A stretch of 64,000 bases of DNA from positions 1,785,001 through 1,849,000 of the forward strand of contig NC_015559.1 in assembly GCF_000214215.1 (NCBI RefSeq), given 5' to 3'. The stretch is from Marinomonas posidonica IVIA-Po-181 (GTDB taxonomy: Bacteria > Pseudomonadota > Gammaproteobacteria > Pseudomonadales > Marinomonadaceae). A program made the position numbers and the translations under genes. Numbering within the stretch: position 1 is the stretch's first letter; every line of letters starts with the position of its first letter. The notes under the pieces were generated by a model that worked only from the letters and a program-made list of their open reading frames with translations, made no database searches and had not been told where the DNA came from. This document shows positions 38,612-47,697 of the stretch, one piece after another.

Positions 38612-40128
38612 TCAAGGTTCTCCTTTTGACCTAGTTTACTATCGCTTACTGGATAAGGTAGCCAAATATTGAATGTTGTACCATCGCCTACTTTGCTGGT
38701 GACGTTTATTGTTCCTTCGTGACTTTCTATAATGCCATAGGAGATGGACAGTCCTAACCCCGTGCCAACACCCACGTCTTTTGTTGTGAAGAAGGGGTTA
38801 AAGATAGAGTCCAAGTGTTCTTGATCTATTCCACAGCCATTGTCTGAAATCATGACACTCACCCCATGATCACTTTCTTTTACGCTAATGTTTAATTCCC
38901 CTTGTTCATTCATGGCATGGGCTGCGTTCACAAACAGGTTCAAAAAAACTTGTAGTAGCTCACCACTGTTTCCTTCGATCTCACTTATTTGATGAAAATC
39001 CCTATGGATCACACCCTTATATTTAAGTTCATTGTTAGCCAGTTTTAAGGCTTCTTCAATGATTGTGGTAACATGGCAGGGCTCTTTTTTGTCTTCAGAC
39101 TGGTGAGAAAAGCGCTTGAGTCCTCCGACAATATCAATAATTCGTTTGATACCTTGTTGTGACTCTTTGAATAGATTTTGAGTGTCTTCTAGTAAAAAAT
39201 CCATGTCAATGTCTTTCCAAGTTTTGTCGAGTTCATCTACAGATTGGATAATAGCTTCATCATTTGACTTGGATAATTGCTCCGTGTGTGCCTTGGTCTT
39301 TTGAATATAGTCGATAAAGTCCTCTAGATACCCGCCTAGAGACCCAAGGTTACTCTTGATAAACCCCATGGGGTTATTGATTTCATGGGCAATACCGGCA
39401 GATAGCTGACCAACCGTTGCCATTTTTTCTGACTGAACAAGCTGATTCTGTGCCTCTTTTAACGCTTCATTTGCACTGGCGATTTCTTGATAGCTGGCTA
39501 GCAGCTTATCATCTTGATATCGGTGTTCTATGATGATGCCAAGTTGATTCGTACCTGTTCTAAAGACATCCAATAGTTGCGTTTGTTTTTCTGTGAGTTC
39601 ATGGCTTAGCAAAATAATAATGCTAGTGAGGTGCCCTAGACTCATGATTGGCAGAGCGATAAGGGTATCTATTTGTTGGCTGTTTATTTCTAGATTAATC
39701 GTTTCAATTAGTAGCTCTTTTTTCTCTCGTACTATGGGTTCAACATCTTTGATAATCTTTTCTACTTCATCCTTTTGCATTGTCATCTCATCATGGTTTT
39801 CCTGATTTGGGTTGCAAAATAAAGGCGAAAAATAATCATCATGTTTAGTGTTAAAGGGGAAGTGTGCGAAGGCCGCAAATGAAATCTCACTTAATACCAT
39901 CATGTTATTCACCATAGGCGGGAGAAAATCACGTAATTTAGGCCGATTGATACCATAATCACTAATGTGAATTAGAAACTTATTTTCTTCAACGGCAAAA
40001 TGAAGTGAGCTGACATTTTCTTTTAAAGCGGCGTTGGCGAAATGAAGTTCGCGGCTTTTCTTTTCCAATATCTGCTCTGCATTTTTGCGCGCCTTCCTTT
40101 CACGCTGGAAAGCCGCTTCATAATCCAT
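38608..40128 (-). CDS. Cytoplasmic sensor histidine kinase of the H-NOX operon
   Basis: 506 residues, no membrane span. An N-terminal coiled coil (10-50) is followed by a GAF-like region (about 55-205) and a second coiled coil. The HisKA H box is GIAHEINNPMGF with H248. The HATPase has N (NLFVNAAHAMNEQG), G1 (ISDNGCGID) and G2 (GVGTGLGLSISYGI) boxes. It lies between H-NOX and the HD-GYP regulator, so NO-bound H-NOX probably controls its autophosphorylation, as for Shewanella HnoK. Partner choice is inferred from operon order. Confidence 0.92.
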   Translation of the reverse strand: MDYEAAFQRERKARKNAEQILEKKSRELHFANAALKENVSSLHFAVEENKFLIHISDYGINRPKLRDFLPPMVNNMMVLSEISFAAFAHFPFNTKHDDYFSPLFCNPNQENHDEMTMQKDEVEKIIKDVEPIVREKKELLIETINLEINSQQIDTLIALPIMSLGHLTSIIILLSHELTEKQTQLLDVFRTGTNQLGIIIEHRYQDDKLLASYQEIASANEALKEAQNQLVQSEKMATVGQLSAGIAHEINNPMGFIKSNLGSLGGYLEDFIDYIQKTKAHTEQLSKSNDEAIIQSVDELDKTWKDIDMDFLLEDTQNLFKESQQGIKRIIDIVGGLKRFSHQSEDKKEPCHVTTIIEEALKLANNELKYKGVIHRDFHQISEIEGNSGELLQVFLNLFVNAAHAMNEQGELNISVKESDHGVSVMISDNGCGIDQEHLDSIFNPFFTTKDVGVGTGLGLSISYGIIESHEGTINVTSKVGDGTTFNIWLPYPVSDSKLGQKENLE

Positions 40129-40142
40129 AAAAGAATCCTTCT

Positions 40143-40685
40143 TTAGCTACGTTCAATGACTAATGAGCAGTGGTCTGCACCCTCATTCATGCAGCAGGTA
40201 TGCTTTATGGTAATAGGCGTATCAAAACTTTCTGCAGCCTTATGAATTAAGCCAATGGCCAATAAGCACAGCTTACGTGGAGACTGATAGTAGAGCGTAA
40301 CACCATTGTCGCGTTTTTCAGTCACTAGGATGCTAGGAGTTGAGGCATCGGGATATAATTTATTCACTTCGACATGGATAACAGAGTCGACCGCTTCGAG
40401 TAAGCTCCATAGGTCAGGAAAGTCCATCATGGAAGGTGGTAGGCTATGCGCTAATCCGTCATATAAATAACGTCCAAATGCTTCCACTAAATCTGGTACC
40501 GGGATTGAGCTGTGTTCAGATAAGGCGACGACCAAGGATAATATTTCTTCATCATCATAGGTTTCAGAGCTGGTATAAATTCCGCCACTAGGTAAATTGC
40601 ACTTTTCCAATAATGTTTCCCAGCATTCCATGCCAAATTGTTCTTCGATCATTTCTTGAAAATTGGTAAATACAGCCCCTTTCAT
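40143..40685 (-). CDS. H-NOX heme nitric-oxide sensor
   Basis: 180 residues from the ATG at 40685, which follows a perfect AGGAGG; an upstream ATG at 40742 is rejected. The proximal heme ligand is H104 in VIHVEVNKLYPDA. The heme-propionate YxSxR motif is Y133-S135-R137. C140, H162, C165 and C173 match the positions of the structural zinc site described for bacterial H-NOX proteins. The protein binds NO and signals to the adjacent histidine kinase. First gene of a three-gene minus-strand operon. Confidence 0.95.
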   Translation of the reverse strand: MKGAVFTNFQEMIEEQFGMECWETLLEKCNLPSGGIYTSSETYDDEEILSLVVALSEHSSIPVPDLVEAFGRYLYDGLAHSLPPSMMDFPDLWSLLEAVDSVIHVEVNKLYPDASTPSILVTEKRDNGVTLYYQSPRKLCLLAIGLIHKAAESFDTPITIKHTCCMNEGADHCSLVIERS

Positions 40686-40855
40686 ATTTAACCTCCTCTT
40701 TGTTTGCTTACTACAATAATAAGCAACAAACATAAAACTCACCTGAATTGATTGGTTCTAGTGCGTAATTTTTTGTTGGAGATTGGCAGTGTTGCTGTAA
40801 TGGCGTATAAGACGACTTAATTTAGATCAGTAAGAAATAAATATGTTGAAGGGCA

Positions 40856-40889
40856 TAAAAAACGAGCCGCATGGGCTCGTTTTTTTATG
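40856..40889 (-). terminator. gcvP terminator (bidirectional)
   Basis: AAAAAACGAGCC / GGGCTCGTTTTTT with a GCAT loop. It lies about a dozen bases beyond the gcvP stop. Read leftwards the stem is followed by TTTTTTATG. The A/T flanks on both sides make it usable in both directions, insulating gcvP from the H-NOX promoter. Confidence 0.9.
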
Positions 40890-40900
40890 TCGGAAAGTTG

Positions 40901-43765
40901 TTAGTCTTGGTAACTCTCAATAGGAGGGCATTCACAGAACAAGTTACGATCTCCATACACGTTATCAATACGACCAACAGGTGGCCAATACTTACGAGCC
41001 TTGATCCAAGGTAGTGGATAGGCGGCGTCTTGACGTGAATAAACATGCTGCCAATCGGCTACCAATAAACTGTCTGCTGTGTGTGGTGCGTTTACTAGAG
41101 GGTTGTCTTCTAATGGCCATTCGCCAGCTTGCACCTTGCTGATTTCTTTACGAATTTGGACCATGGCGTCACAGAAACGATCCAATTCATCTAGGTTTTC
41201 AGACTCGGTTGGTTCGATCATTAGAGTGCCTGCTACAGGAAAAGACATAGTCGGCGCATGGAAACCAAAGTCCATCAGGCGCTTGGCAATGTCTTCCTCT
41301 GAAATGCCGGACTCGGCTTTTAATGGGCGAATATCGATAATGCATTCGTGAGCGACGGTGTCATTCTTACCGGTATAGAGTACTGGGTAGTGTTCGCCTA
41401 GACGTTTAGCAACATAGTTGGCGTTTAAGATGGCATTATAAGTTGCGTCTTTTAGACCTTGATCGCCCATCATTTTGATGTACATCCAGGTGATTACTAG
41501 GATGCTAGCGCTGCCGTAAGGGGCGGCAGATACAGCACCATGCTGTTCTTCCATGTCCAAAACTGGGCTAATTGTGTGGCCAGGCAAGAAAGGCGCGAGG
41601 TGTGACTTAACGCCAATAGGTCCCATGCCTGGTCCGCCACCACCGTGCGGGATGCAGAAGGTTTTGTGCAAGTTTAGGTGAGACACATCTCCTCCAAAAG
41701 AGCCTGGAGGAGCAATGCCAACGAGAGCGTTCAGATTGGCGCCATCAATGTAGACTTGGCCGCCAAATTTATGGACAGTGTCACATACTTCACGAATGTG
41801 CTCTTCAAAAACACCGTGAGTGGATGGGTAGGTCGCCATAATGCAGCTAAGTTGCTCTGCGTGTTGCTCGGCTTTTTCAGCAAGGTCAGTCAAGTCAATA
41901 TTGCCGTTTTCATCGCATTTCACAATCACAACCTTCATGCCTGCCAGTGCTGCAGAGGCTGGGTTAGTACCATGTGCGGAGCTTGGGATCAAACACACGT
42001 CACGATCATGATCACCACGAGACTTGTGATACTTGTCAATGGCCACCAAACCAGCGTATTCACCTTGAGCGCCTGAGTTAGGCTGCAAGGAAACGGTATC
42101 GTATCCAGTTGCTTTGGATAACATGGCAATGAGCTCTTTTAGCAAAGCGTGATAGCCAGAGACTTGGTTGTTTGGTGCGAATGGGTGAATGCGACCAAAT
42201 TCTGCCCAAGTGACTGGAATCATCTCGGATGCTGCGTTCAATTTCATAGTACATGAGCCCAAAGGAATCATGCTTTGATTAAGGGCAATGTCTTTTACTT
42301 CAAGCTGATGCATGTAGCGCATTAACTCGGTTTCACTGTGATGACGGTTGAAAACAGGGTGCGTCAAGATCGCGTCTTGTCTCAGTAGATTAGATTCTAA
42401 GCCATACTCTGCTTGGTTATTAGTGATGTGCGCCAAGCTCAGTTCGATGCCAAAGCAGTCAAGAATGTCAACAATGTCTTGTGGTGTGGTGGTTTCACTG
42501 ATGGAGATGGATAGTTGCTGGTTGCTTGGCTGATAAAAGTTCATCAGCTGGTTTTCTGCTTTTGTGATAATGTCGCTGGTATGGCTGCCGCTTTCAATCA
42601 ATAGTGTGTCAAAGTGGGCACTATTGGTTTTAAAACCATTTGATTGTAAGTGATTGGCAAGGCAATGCGTTAGGCTGGCAACGCGACCGGCAATTTTCTT
42701 CAGACCGTCTGGACCGTGATAAACAGCATAGAAACTCGCCATCATGGCAAGTAGCGCTTGTGCGGTACAAATATTAGACGTGGCTTTCTCACGACGAATG
42801 TGTTGTTCACGAGTCTGCATGGCCATGCGCAAAGCCGGCTGATCATGACTGTCTTTCGATACGCCAATAACACGGCCAGGCATAGAGCGTTTATAAGCGT
42901 CTTTTGTGGCTAAGAAAGCAGCATGAGGTCCACCAAAGCCCATAGGGACGCCAAAGCGTTGTGCACTACCGAAAACAATGTCGGCGCTCATGTCGCCAGG
43001 TGATTTAAGTAATACAAGAGAGAGTAGGTCGACAGCAACACTTACCAAGGCTTTTTGTTCGTGAGCTGATGCAATGTAAGGTGTTAAATCTTTCACTTCG
43101 CCATCAATGCCAGGGTATTGGATTATCGCACCAAATACATCGTGGTCATTTAGTTTCTCTAAATCGTCAATCACGACATCAATGTTGAGCAATTCGGCGC
43201 GAGTCTTCACCACATCAATGGTTTGTGGCAAGCAGTGATTTGCCACAAAGAGTAGATTGCTTTTCTTTCTGTTAGAGCGCTTCATCAGCGTCATGGCTTC
43301 AGCTGCGGCGGTTGCTTCGTCTAATAATGAAGCATTGGAAATTTCCATGCCTGTTAGGTCGATTATAACTTGCTGGAAGTTCAGTAGTGCTTCCAGACGA
43401 CCTTGTGAAATTTCGGGTTGGTAAGGTGTGTAAGCGGTATACCAGCCTGGGTTTTCTAATAAGTTACGTAAAATAGGTGAAGGGACAAAAGTGTCGTGAT
43501 AGCCCATGCCAATAAAAGAACGCGCCACTTTGTTTTGTTGTGCGATGGCTTTCAATTCTGCTAGGGCATCATTTTCGCTGACCGCTTGCGCGCTTAAATC
43601 AAGGTTTGCTTGGCGAATGGCCTCAGGTACCGTTTTTTCAATCAATTCGGCTAGATCGTTTGCACCAATGGTGTTCAGCATTTTAGCTTGCTCTTGACTA
43701 TCAGGTCCGATATGGCGAGCGATGAATTCGTCGTTGTTCAACAAATCGCGGATGCAAGATGTCAT
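40901..43765 (-). CDS. gcvP: Glycine dehydrogenase (decarboxylating), P protein
   Basis: 954 residues, the fused homodimeric P protein. It decarboxylates glycine with pyridoxal phosphate and passes aminomethyl to GcvH. The PLP lysine is in [17 protein letters not shown] in the second half; N-terminal [11 protein letters not shown] and [16 protein letters not shown] are also family segments. Start ATG follows AGGTGA. It is the last gene of glyA-gcvH-gcvP and ends at a strong terminator. Confidence 0.98.
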   Translation of the reverse strand: MTSCIRDLLNNDEFIARHIGPDSQEQAKMLNTIGANDLAELIEKTVPEAIRQANLDLSAQAVSENDALAELKAIAQQNKVARSFIGMGYHDTFVPSPILRNLLENPGWYTAYTPYQPEISQGRLEALLNFQQVIIDLTGMEISNASLLDEATAAAEAMTLMKRSNRKKSNLLFVANHCLPQTIDVVKTRAELLNIDVVIDDLEKLNDHDVFGAIIQYPGIDGEVKDLTPYIASAHEQKALVSVAVDLLSLVLLKSPGDMSADIVFGSAQRFGVPMGFGGPHAAFLATKDAYKRSMPGRVIGVSKDSHDQPALRMAMQTREQHIRREKATSNICTAQALLAMMASFYAVYHGPDGLKKIAGRVASLTHCLANHLQSNGFKTNSAHFDTLLIESGSHTSDIITKAENQLMNFYQPSNQQLSISISETTTPQDIVDILDCFGIELSLAHITNNQAEYGLESNLLRQDAILTHPVFNRHHSETELMRYMHQLEVKDIALNQSMIPLGSCTMKLNAASEMIPVTWAEFGRIHPFAPNNQVSGYHALLKELIAMLSKATGYDTVSLQPNSGAQGEYAGLVAIDKYHKSRGDHDRDVCLIPSSAHGTNPASAALAGMKVVIVKCDENGNIDLTDLAEKAEQHAEQLSCIMATYPSTHGVFEEHIREVCDTVHKFGGQVYIDGANLNALVGIAPPGSFGGDVSHLNLHKTFCIPHGGGGPGMGPIGVKSHLAPFLPGHTISPVLDMEEQHGAVSAAPYGSASILVITWMYIKMMGDQGLKDATYNAILNANYVAKRLGEHYPVLYTGKNDTVAHECIIDIRPLKAESGISEEDIAKRLMDFGFHAPTMSFPVAGTLMIEPTESENLDELDRFCDAMVQIRKEISKVQAGEWPLEDNPLVNAPHTADSLLVADWQHVYSRQDAAYPLPWIKARKYWPPVGRIDNVYGDRNLFCECPPIESYQD

Positions 43766-43802
43766 AGTTCAATCACCTATTAAAAGAAGAGAGTGGAGAG
43801 TG

Positions 43803-43828
43803 TGCTCTTCCACGTTAATGGAAGAGCA
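43803..43828 (-). repeat. 10-bp hairpin between gcvH and gcvP
   Basis: TGCTCTTCCA (43803-43812) pairs with TGGAAGAGCA (43819-43828) across a six-base loop. It lies in the 86-base gap between the two genes. No T-run follows, so it is more likely an mRNA-stability or processing element than a terminator. Confidence 0.65.
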
Positions 43829-43851
43829 GGGCAGTACGAATGCGAGTGAAA

Positions 43852-44235
43852 TTACTCGATAGAATCAGCGTAACCTGATGCATTGAGCAACTTATCAAGG
43901 TCAGCGGGATCGCTAAGTTTGATTTTAGCAATCCAGGCACCTTCATAAGGTGCTTCATTGATAAGCTCTGGTGCATCTTCTAATGCTTCATTCACTTCAA
44001 TGATTTCACCATTCACTGGGGCGTAGATATCAGATGCCGCTTTCACTGACTCGATCAATGAAAACTGTTCTGAAGCCGTTGTGGTTGCACCTACTTCAGG
44101 TAGTTCGACGTAAACAACATCGCCAAGCAAGTCTTGTGCATGATCCGTAATGCCAACGGTGACAGTGCCATCACCATTGTCTAGAACCCACTCATGTGAA
44201 TCAGCGTATTTTAAATTTTCTGGGATAGTGCTCAT
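43852..44235 (-). CDS. gcvH: Glycine cleavage system H protein
   Basis: 127 residues from the ATG at 44235 ([17 protein letters not shown]), matching the family; a longer in-frame start at 44265 is rejected. The lipoylated lysine is K65 in [13 protein letters not shown]. It shuttles aminomethyl between P, T and L proteins. It is placed between glyA and gcvP, after an attenuator-like hairpin. Confidence 0.97.
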   Translation of the reverse strand: MSTIPENLKYADSHEWVLDNGDGTVTVGITDHAQDLLGDVVYVELPEVGATTTASEQFSLIESVKAASDIYAPVNGEIIEVNEALEDAPELINEAPYEGAWIAKIKLSDPADLDKLLNASGYADSIE

Positions 44236-44251
44236 GTGTTGTTTGCCTCTT

Positions 44252-44284
44252 AAAAAAATACCCAAGAGGAAGTCCTCTTGGGTA
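44252..44284 (-). terminator. Intercistronic terminator/attenuator between glyA and gcvH
   Basis: TACCCAAGAGGA and TCCTCTTGGGTA are perfect 12-bp complements with a two-base spacer. On the minus strand they are followed by TTTTTTT. The element begins six bases after the glyA stop and ends before the gcvH ribosome site. It should terminate part of glyA transcription and lower gcvHP expression unless overridden. Confidence 0.85.
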
Positions 44285-44290
44285 TGTTGA

Positions 44291-45568
44291 TTAGCGGTAA
44301 AGTGGGAAGCGTTTGCAAAGCTCTTTTACTTCTGCAAGAACGCGAGCCTCAACTTCAGGGTTGCCTTCAGGCATTGCCACAAGACCATCTAGAACATCAC
44401 TGATTAGATGACCCACTTTACGGAATTCTTCTTCGCCAAAGCCACGAGAAGTAGCGGCTGGTGTACCGATACGAATACCAGAGGTAATCATTGGTTTTTC
44501 AGTGTCAAATGGAATGCCATTTTTGTTACAAGTAATGCCAGCACGTTCTAGTGCTTTATCGGCCATATTACCTTTGATGCCTTTTGGACGTAGGTCAACT
44601 AGCATTAGGTGGTTATCAGTACCACCAGTTACCACATCACAACCACGTTCAATCATCACTTCAGCCAGAACCTTGGCGTTAGTAACAACTTGATCAATGT
44701 ACGTTTTGAATTCTGGTTTCAATGCTTCGCCAAACGCGACGGCCTTACCGGCAATCACGTGCATTAGTGGACCACCTTGGTAACCAGGGAAAACCGCTGA
44801 GTTGATTTTCTTGCCTAAATCCAAGTCGTTTGACAAGATCATGCCACCGCGAGGGCCACGTAACGTTTTGTGTGTCGTTGTTGTGACAACATGTGCGTGT
44901 TCTAAAGGTGATGGGTGTGCGCCAGTGGCAACCAAACCTGCAATGTGAGCCATGTCAACGAACAAGTACGCGCCAACCTTATCAGCAATTTCACGGAAAC
45001 GTTTGAAATCGATAACGCGAGGAATGGCAGAACCACCAGCGATGATCATTTTAGGTTTGCACTCTAGTGCTTGCGCTTCGATGGCATCGTAATCGATCAA
45101 TAGAGTATCAGGGTTAACCTGATATTGAACCGCATTGAACCACTTGCCAGATTGAGCTGGTGGCGCCCCGTGAGTTAAGTGACCACCGGCATCAAGTGAC
45201 ATACCAAGAATGGTGTCACCCGGTTGCAATAACGCTAACATAACAGCGCCGTTTGCTTGTGCACCTGAATGAGGTTGTACATTGGCAAATTCACAGTTAA
45301 ACAATTGCTTCGCACGATCAATGGCCAATTGCTCGGTCACATCAACCGCTTCACAGCCACCGTAATAGCGACGGTTTGGGTAACCTTCCGCATATTTGTT
45401 AGTCAGCACAGAACCTTGCGCTTCAAGTACGGCTTTTGAAGTGATGTTTTCAGAAGCAATTAACTCAATGCCAGTTTCTTGGCGTTCTTGTTCTTCTGTA
45501 ATCGTTGCGTAAAGCTCAGGATCTCGCTCTGCGAGAGTTTGGCTGAAAAAAGCTTCGGTGTTGGCCAT
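44291..45568 (-). CDS. glyA: Serine hydroxymethyltransferase
   Basis: 425 residues from the ATG at 45568 ([12 protein letters not shown]); a longer reading from 45604 is unsupported. It interconverts serine and glycine with tetrahydrofolate. The PLP lysine is in [16 protein letters not shown]. Also seen are [14 protein letters not shown] and [17 protein letters not shown]. First gene of glyA-gcvH-gcvP, divergent from gcvT. Linkage of SHMT to glycine cleavage couples serine-glycine balance to one-carbon supply. Confidence 0.98.
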   Translation of the reverse strand: MANTEAFFSQTLAERDPELYATITEEQERQETGIELIASENITSKAVLEAQGSVLTNKYAEGYPNRRYYGGCEAVDVTEQLAIDRAKQLFNCEFANVQPHSGAQANGAVMLALLQPGDTILGMSLDAGGHLTHGAPPAQSGKWFNAVQYQVNPDTLLIDYDAIEAQALECKPKMIIAGGSAIPRVIDFKRFREIADKVGAYLFVDMAHIAGLVATGAHPSPLEHAHVVTTTTHKTLRGPRGGMILSNDLDLGKKINSAVFPGYQGGPLMHVIAGKAVAFGEALKPEFKTYIDQVVTNAKVLAEVMIERGCDVVTGGTDNHLMLVDLRPKGIKGNMADKALERAGITCNKNGIPFDTEKPMITSGIRIGTPAATSRGFGEEEFRKVGHLISDVLDGLVAMPEGNPEVEARVLAEVKELCKRFPLYR

Positions 45569-45726
45569 GGGGAAATTTCCTCTTAAATAAACATGTATGC
45601 CCATAAGACAATGAGTCTTGCCTATAATAACACTAAGGCAGTCTAAGGTGATGAAAAAAGATCATCTTTCTAAGAGCGTCAGTCATTGTTCTGTTCACGT
45701 CAATTTGTGCTCATCATAATCAAAAA

Positions 45727-45742
45727 GTTTCCGATTGGAAAC
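45727..45742. promoter_or_regulatory. 16-bp palindromic operator copy 1 (glyA side)
   Basis: GTTTCCGATTGGAAAC, symmetric except for the central pair. It differs by one base from the copy at 45893-45908. Placed about 160 bases upstream of the glyA start. Two related copies in one divergent promoter region suggest a shared regulator. The core CCGATTGG recurs at 45789-45796 without the outer arms. Confidence 0.6.
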
Positions 45743-45892
45743 ATGTAAATCATAAAGATTTTTAAATTTGTATTTTTATTTCTTCTGACCGATTGGTTTG
45801 ATAATCATATGGCTTATACGTGGTAAGGGATGAAAACAGTTTAAATTAAATGCACTGGGTACTTGTCAAATCTGGTTAGTTTTCGATAACCT

Positions 45893-45908
45893 GTTTCCAA
45901 TTGGAAAC
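45893..45908. promoter_or_regulatory. 16-bp palindromic operator copy 2 (gcvT side)
   Basis: GTTTCCAATTGGAAAC, a perfect palindrome ending 31 bases before the gcvT start, where a regulator would overlap the promoter or leader. Its centre is 166 bases from that of copy 1. The regulator is not encoded in this window. Confidence 0.65.
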
Positions 45909-45939
45909 ACGGCAAATTAATTTGATAAAGGGTTAGATT

Positions 45940-47040
45940 ATGAAACGTACAGCATTACATGAGCAACATCTCGCCAGTGACGCCAGAATGGTTGAGTTTG
46001 CAGGTTACGAAATGCCTGTGCAATATCCATTGGGTGTCAAAAAGGAACATTTGTGGACTCGCGAGCAGGCGGGCTTGTTTGATGTTTCCCATATGGGCCA
46101 GGTTATTTTAAAGGGTGATAATGTTAAATCTGAGCTTGAGGCGATTTTGCCGGTCGATGTACTTGGTTTAGCAAAAGGTATGCAGCGGTATGGTATGTTT
46201 ACCACTAAAGAGGGTGGGATTACCGACGATCTGATGTTCGCTAACTGGGGGAGCGAGGTTTTTATGGTGGTGAATGCCGCTTGTAAAGAACAAGACATTG
46301 CTTACCTAAAAGATCAATTGCCCACCTCACAAGTGGAGGTGATTGAAGATCGTGCTTTATTGGCCATTCAGGGGCCAAAAGCACGTGAGGTGTTTGCTCG
46401 TCTCATCCCAGAAGCCGCAGAAATGACTTTTATGCAGAGCTTGGTGTTTGTGTGGCAAGGTGTTGAAGTTTGGGTGAGTTGTTCTGGCTACACAGGGGAA
46501 GATGGTTATGAAATCTCGGTGCCTGATGCTCATGCGGCTGAATTTGCGCAAGCCTTGTTGTCGCAAGATGAAGTGGAGTGGATTGGTCTTGGGGCGCGTG
46601 ATTCATTAAGACTTGAAGCCGGCTTATGCCTGTATGGTCATGATATTGATACCAACACTACGCCGGTTGAAGCGTCTTTAAATTGGGCGATTCAAAAAGT
46701 TCGTCGTCTTGAGGGTGAGCGAGCAGGTCAATTTGTGGGGGCGGATGTCATTTTGTCGCAATTTGCTCAGAAGCCAGCGCAGAAGCGCGTAGGTTATCTT
46801 GTTGATGGTCGAGCGCCAGTTCGAGAAGGGGTTGAGCTGGTGGCGGCTGACGGTAATAAAGTTGGGCGAGTTACCAGTGGTGGCTTTTCCCCAAGTTTGT
46901 CTCAGCCAATTCTGATGGCTTACGTTTCGACGTCTGTGCTTGAGTCTGATGAGCCGGTGTTTGCTGAGATGCGCGGTAAGCAAATTGCTTTAACTAGGGC
47001 GAGCATGCCTTTTGTGCCATCTCGTTATTATCGTGGTTAA
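45940..47040 (+). CDS. gcvT: Aminomethyltransferase (glycine cleavage T protein)
   Basis: 366 residues, normal length. It transfers the methylene group from GcvH to tetrahydrofolate, releasing ammonia. Typical segments are MVEFAGYEMPVQYPLGVKKE, GLFDVSHMGQ, CSGYTGEDGYEI and GLGARDSLRLEAGLCLYGHD, with the catalytic Asp near residue 100 (TDDLMFA). It stands alone and divergent from glyA-gcvHP, unlike the common gcvTHP order. Confidence 0.97.
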   Translation: MKRTALHEQHLASDARMVEFAGYEMPVQYPLGVKKEHLWTREQAGLFDVSHMGQVILKGDNVKSELEAILPVDVLGLAKGMQRYGMFTTKEGGITDDLMFANWGSEVFMVVNAACKEQDIAYLKDQLPTSQVEVIEDRALLAIQGPKAREVFARLIPEAAEMTFMQSLVFVWQGVEVWVSCSGYTGEDGYEISVPDAHAAEFAQALLSQDEVEWIGLGARDSLRLEAGLCLYGHDIDTNTTPVEASLNWAIQKVRRLEGERAGQFVGADVILSQFAQKPAQKRVGYLVDGRAPVREGVELVAADGNKVGRVTSGGFSPSLSQPILMAYVSTSVLESDEPVFAEMRGKQIALTRASMPFVPSRYYRG

Positions 47041-47075
47041 ACCCTTTTAACCACGATCGTTATCAGAACCGGTTG

Positions 47076-47116
47076 ATGCGCCATGGAGAGAACGGCTTTA
47101 CATGGCGCATTTTTAT
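47076..47116 (+). terminator. gcvT terminator
   Basis: ATGCGCCATG (47076-47085) and CATGGCGCAT (47101-47110) form a 10-bp stem with a 15-base loop, followed by TTTTATTTG. It begins 36 bases after the gcvT stop. Confidence 0.85.
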
Positions 47117-47151
47117 TTGTTGTGTGATAATTCTTATCTTTTGGAGAACCT

Positions 47152-47697
47152 GTGTTGGCAAGTGTTACTCAACTTGTTGCAGCTTTTGATGCCTGCTTTT
47201 TATCATCTTTCAATACACGTTTAGTTGGCAATGCCGAAGAGCCTTTGTATCTTCCGGCAACCTTAGACGAGCCTGCGAAAATTTTATTTCGTCTTGATTA
47301 CGTATCAAGTGCTTTGCATGAGGTCAGTCATTGGTGCATTGCTGGGCTTGAGCGTCGTCGTCTCGAAGACTATGGTTATTGGTATGAGTCGGATTCCCGT
47401 AACTTAACCACGCAAAAGCAATTTGAACAGGTTGAGGTCAAACCGCAGGCGGTCGAGTGTATCTTGCATTGGTCGGCCGGACTCGAGTTTCGGGTCAGTG
47501 TGGATAATCTGGCCTTACCAGAATACGATGCTTTACCCTTTAAACAAGCGGTTATGTCGCAAGTCGGTCGCTATATAAATGACTGGACTGTGCCTGAAAG
47601 AGCCTTGTTGTTCTCGCGTTATTTATTAGCGCAACGCCATCCTAATAAAGATTTTAGTGAGTTTTTAAAGCAAAAATATGAAGATCATTGCAGATGA
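47152..47697 (+). CDS. epmC: Elongation factor P hydroxylase
   Basis: 181 residues. It hydroxylates the beta-lysylated lysine of EF-P. The metal-site motif HEVSHWCIAGLERRRLEDYG and the segments DSRNLTTQKQFEQVEVKPQA match E. coli YfcM. Start is GTG at 47152 or TTG at 47155, both after TTGGAGAA. The last 20 bases overlap pdxB, so translation is coupled. The partner genes epmA, epmB and efp are not in the window. Confidence 0.92.
   Translation: MLASVTQLVAAFDACFLSSFNTRLVGNAEEPLYLPATLDEPAKILFRLDYVSSALHEVSHWCIAGLERRRLEDYGYWYESDSRNLTTQKQFEQVEVKPQAVECILHWSAGLEFRVSVDNLALPEYDALPFKQAVMSQVGRYINDWTVPERALLFSRYLLAQRHPNKDFSEFLKQKYEDHCR

Noticed and set aside
45569-45939. Glycine riboswitch upstream of glyA or gcvT
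   Set aside because: No paired aptamer-like structure or conserved core was visible on either strand; palindromic protein-type sites explain the region better.
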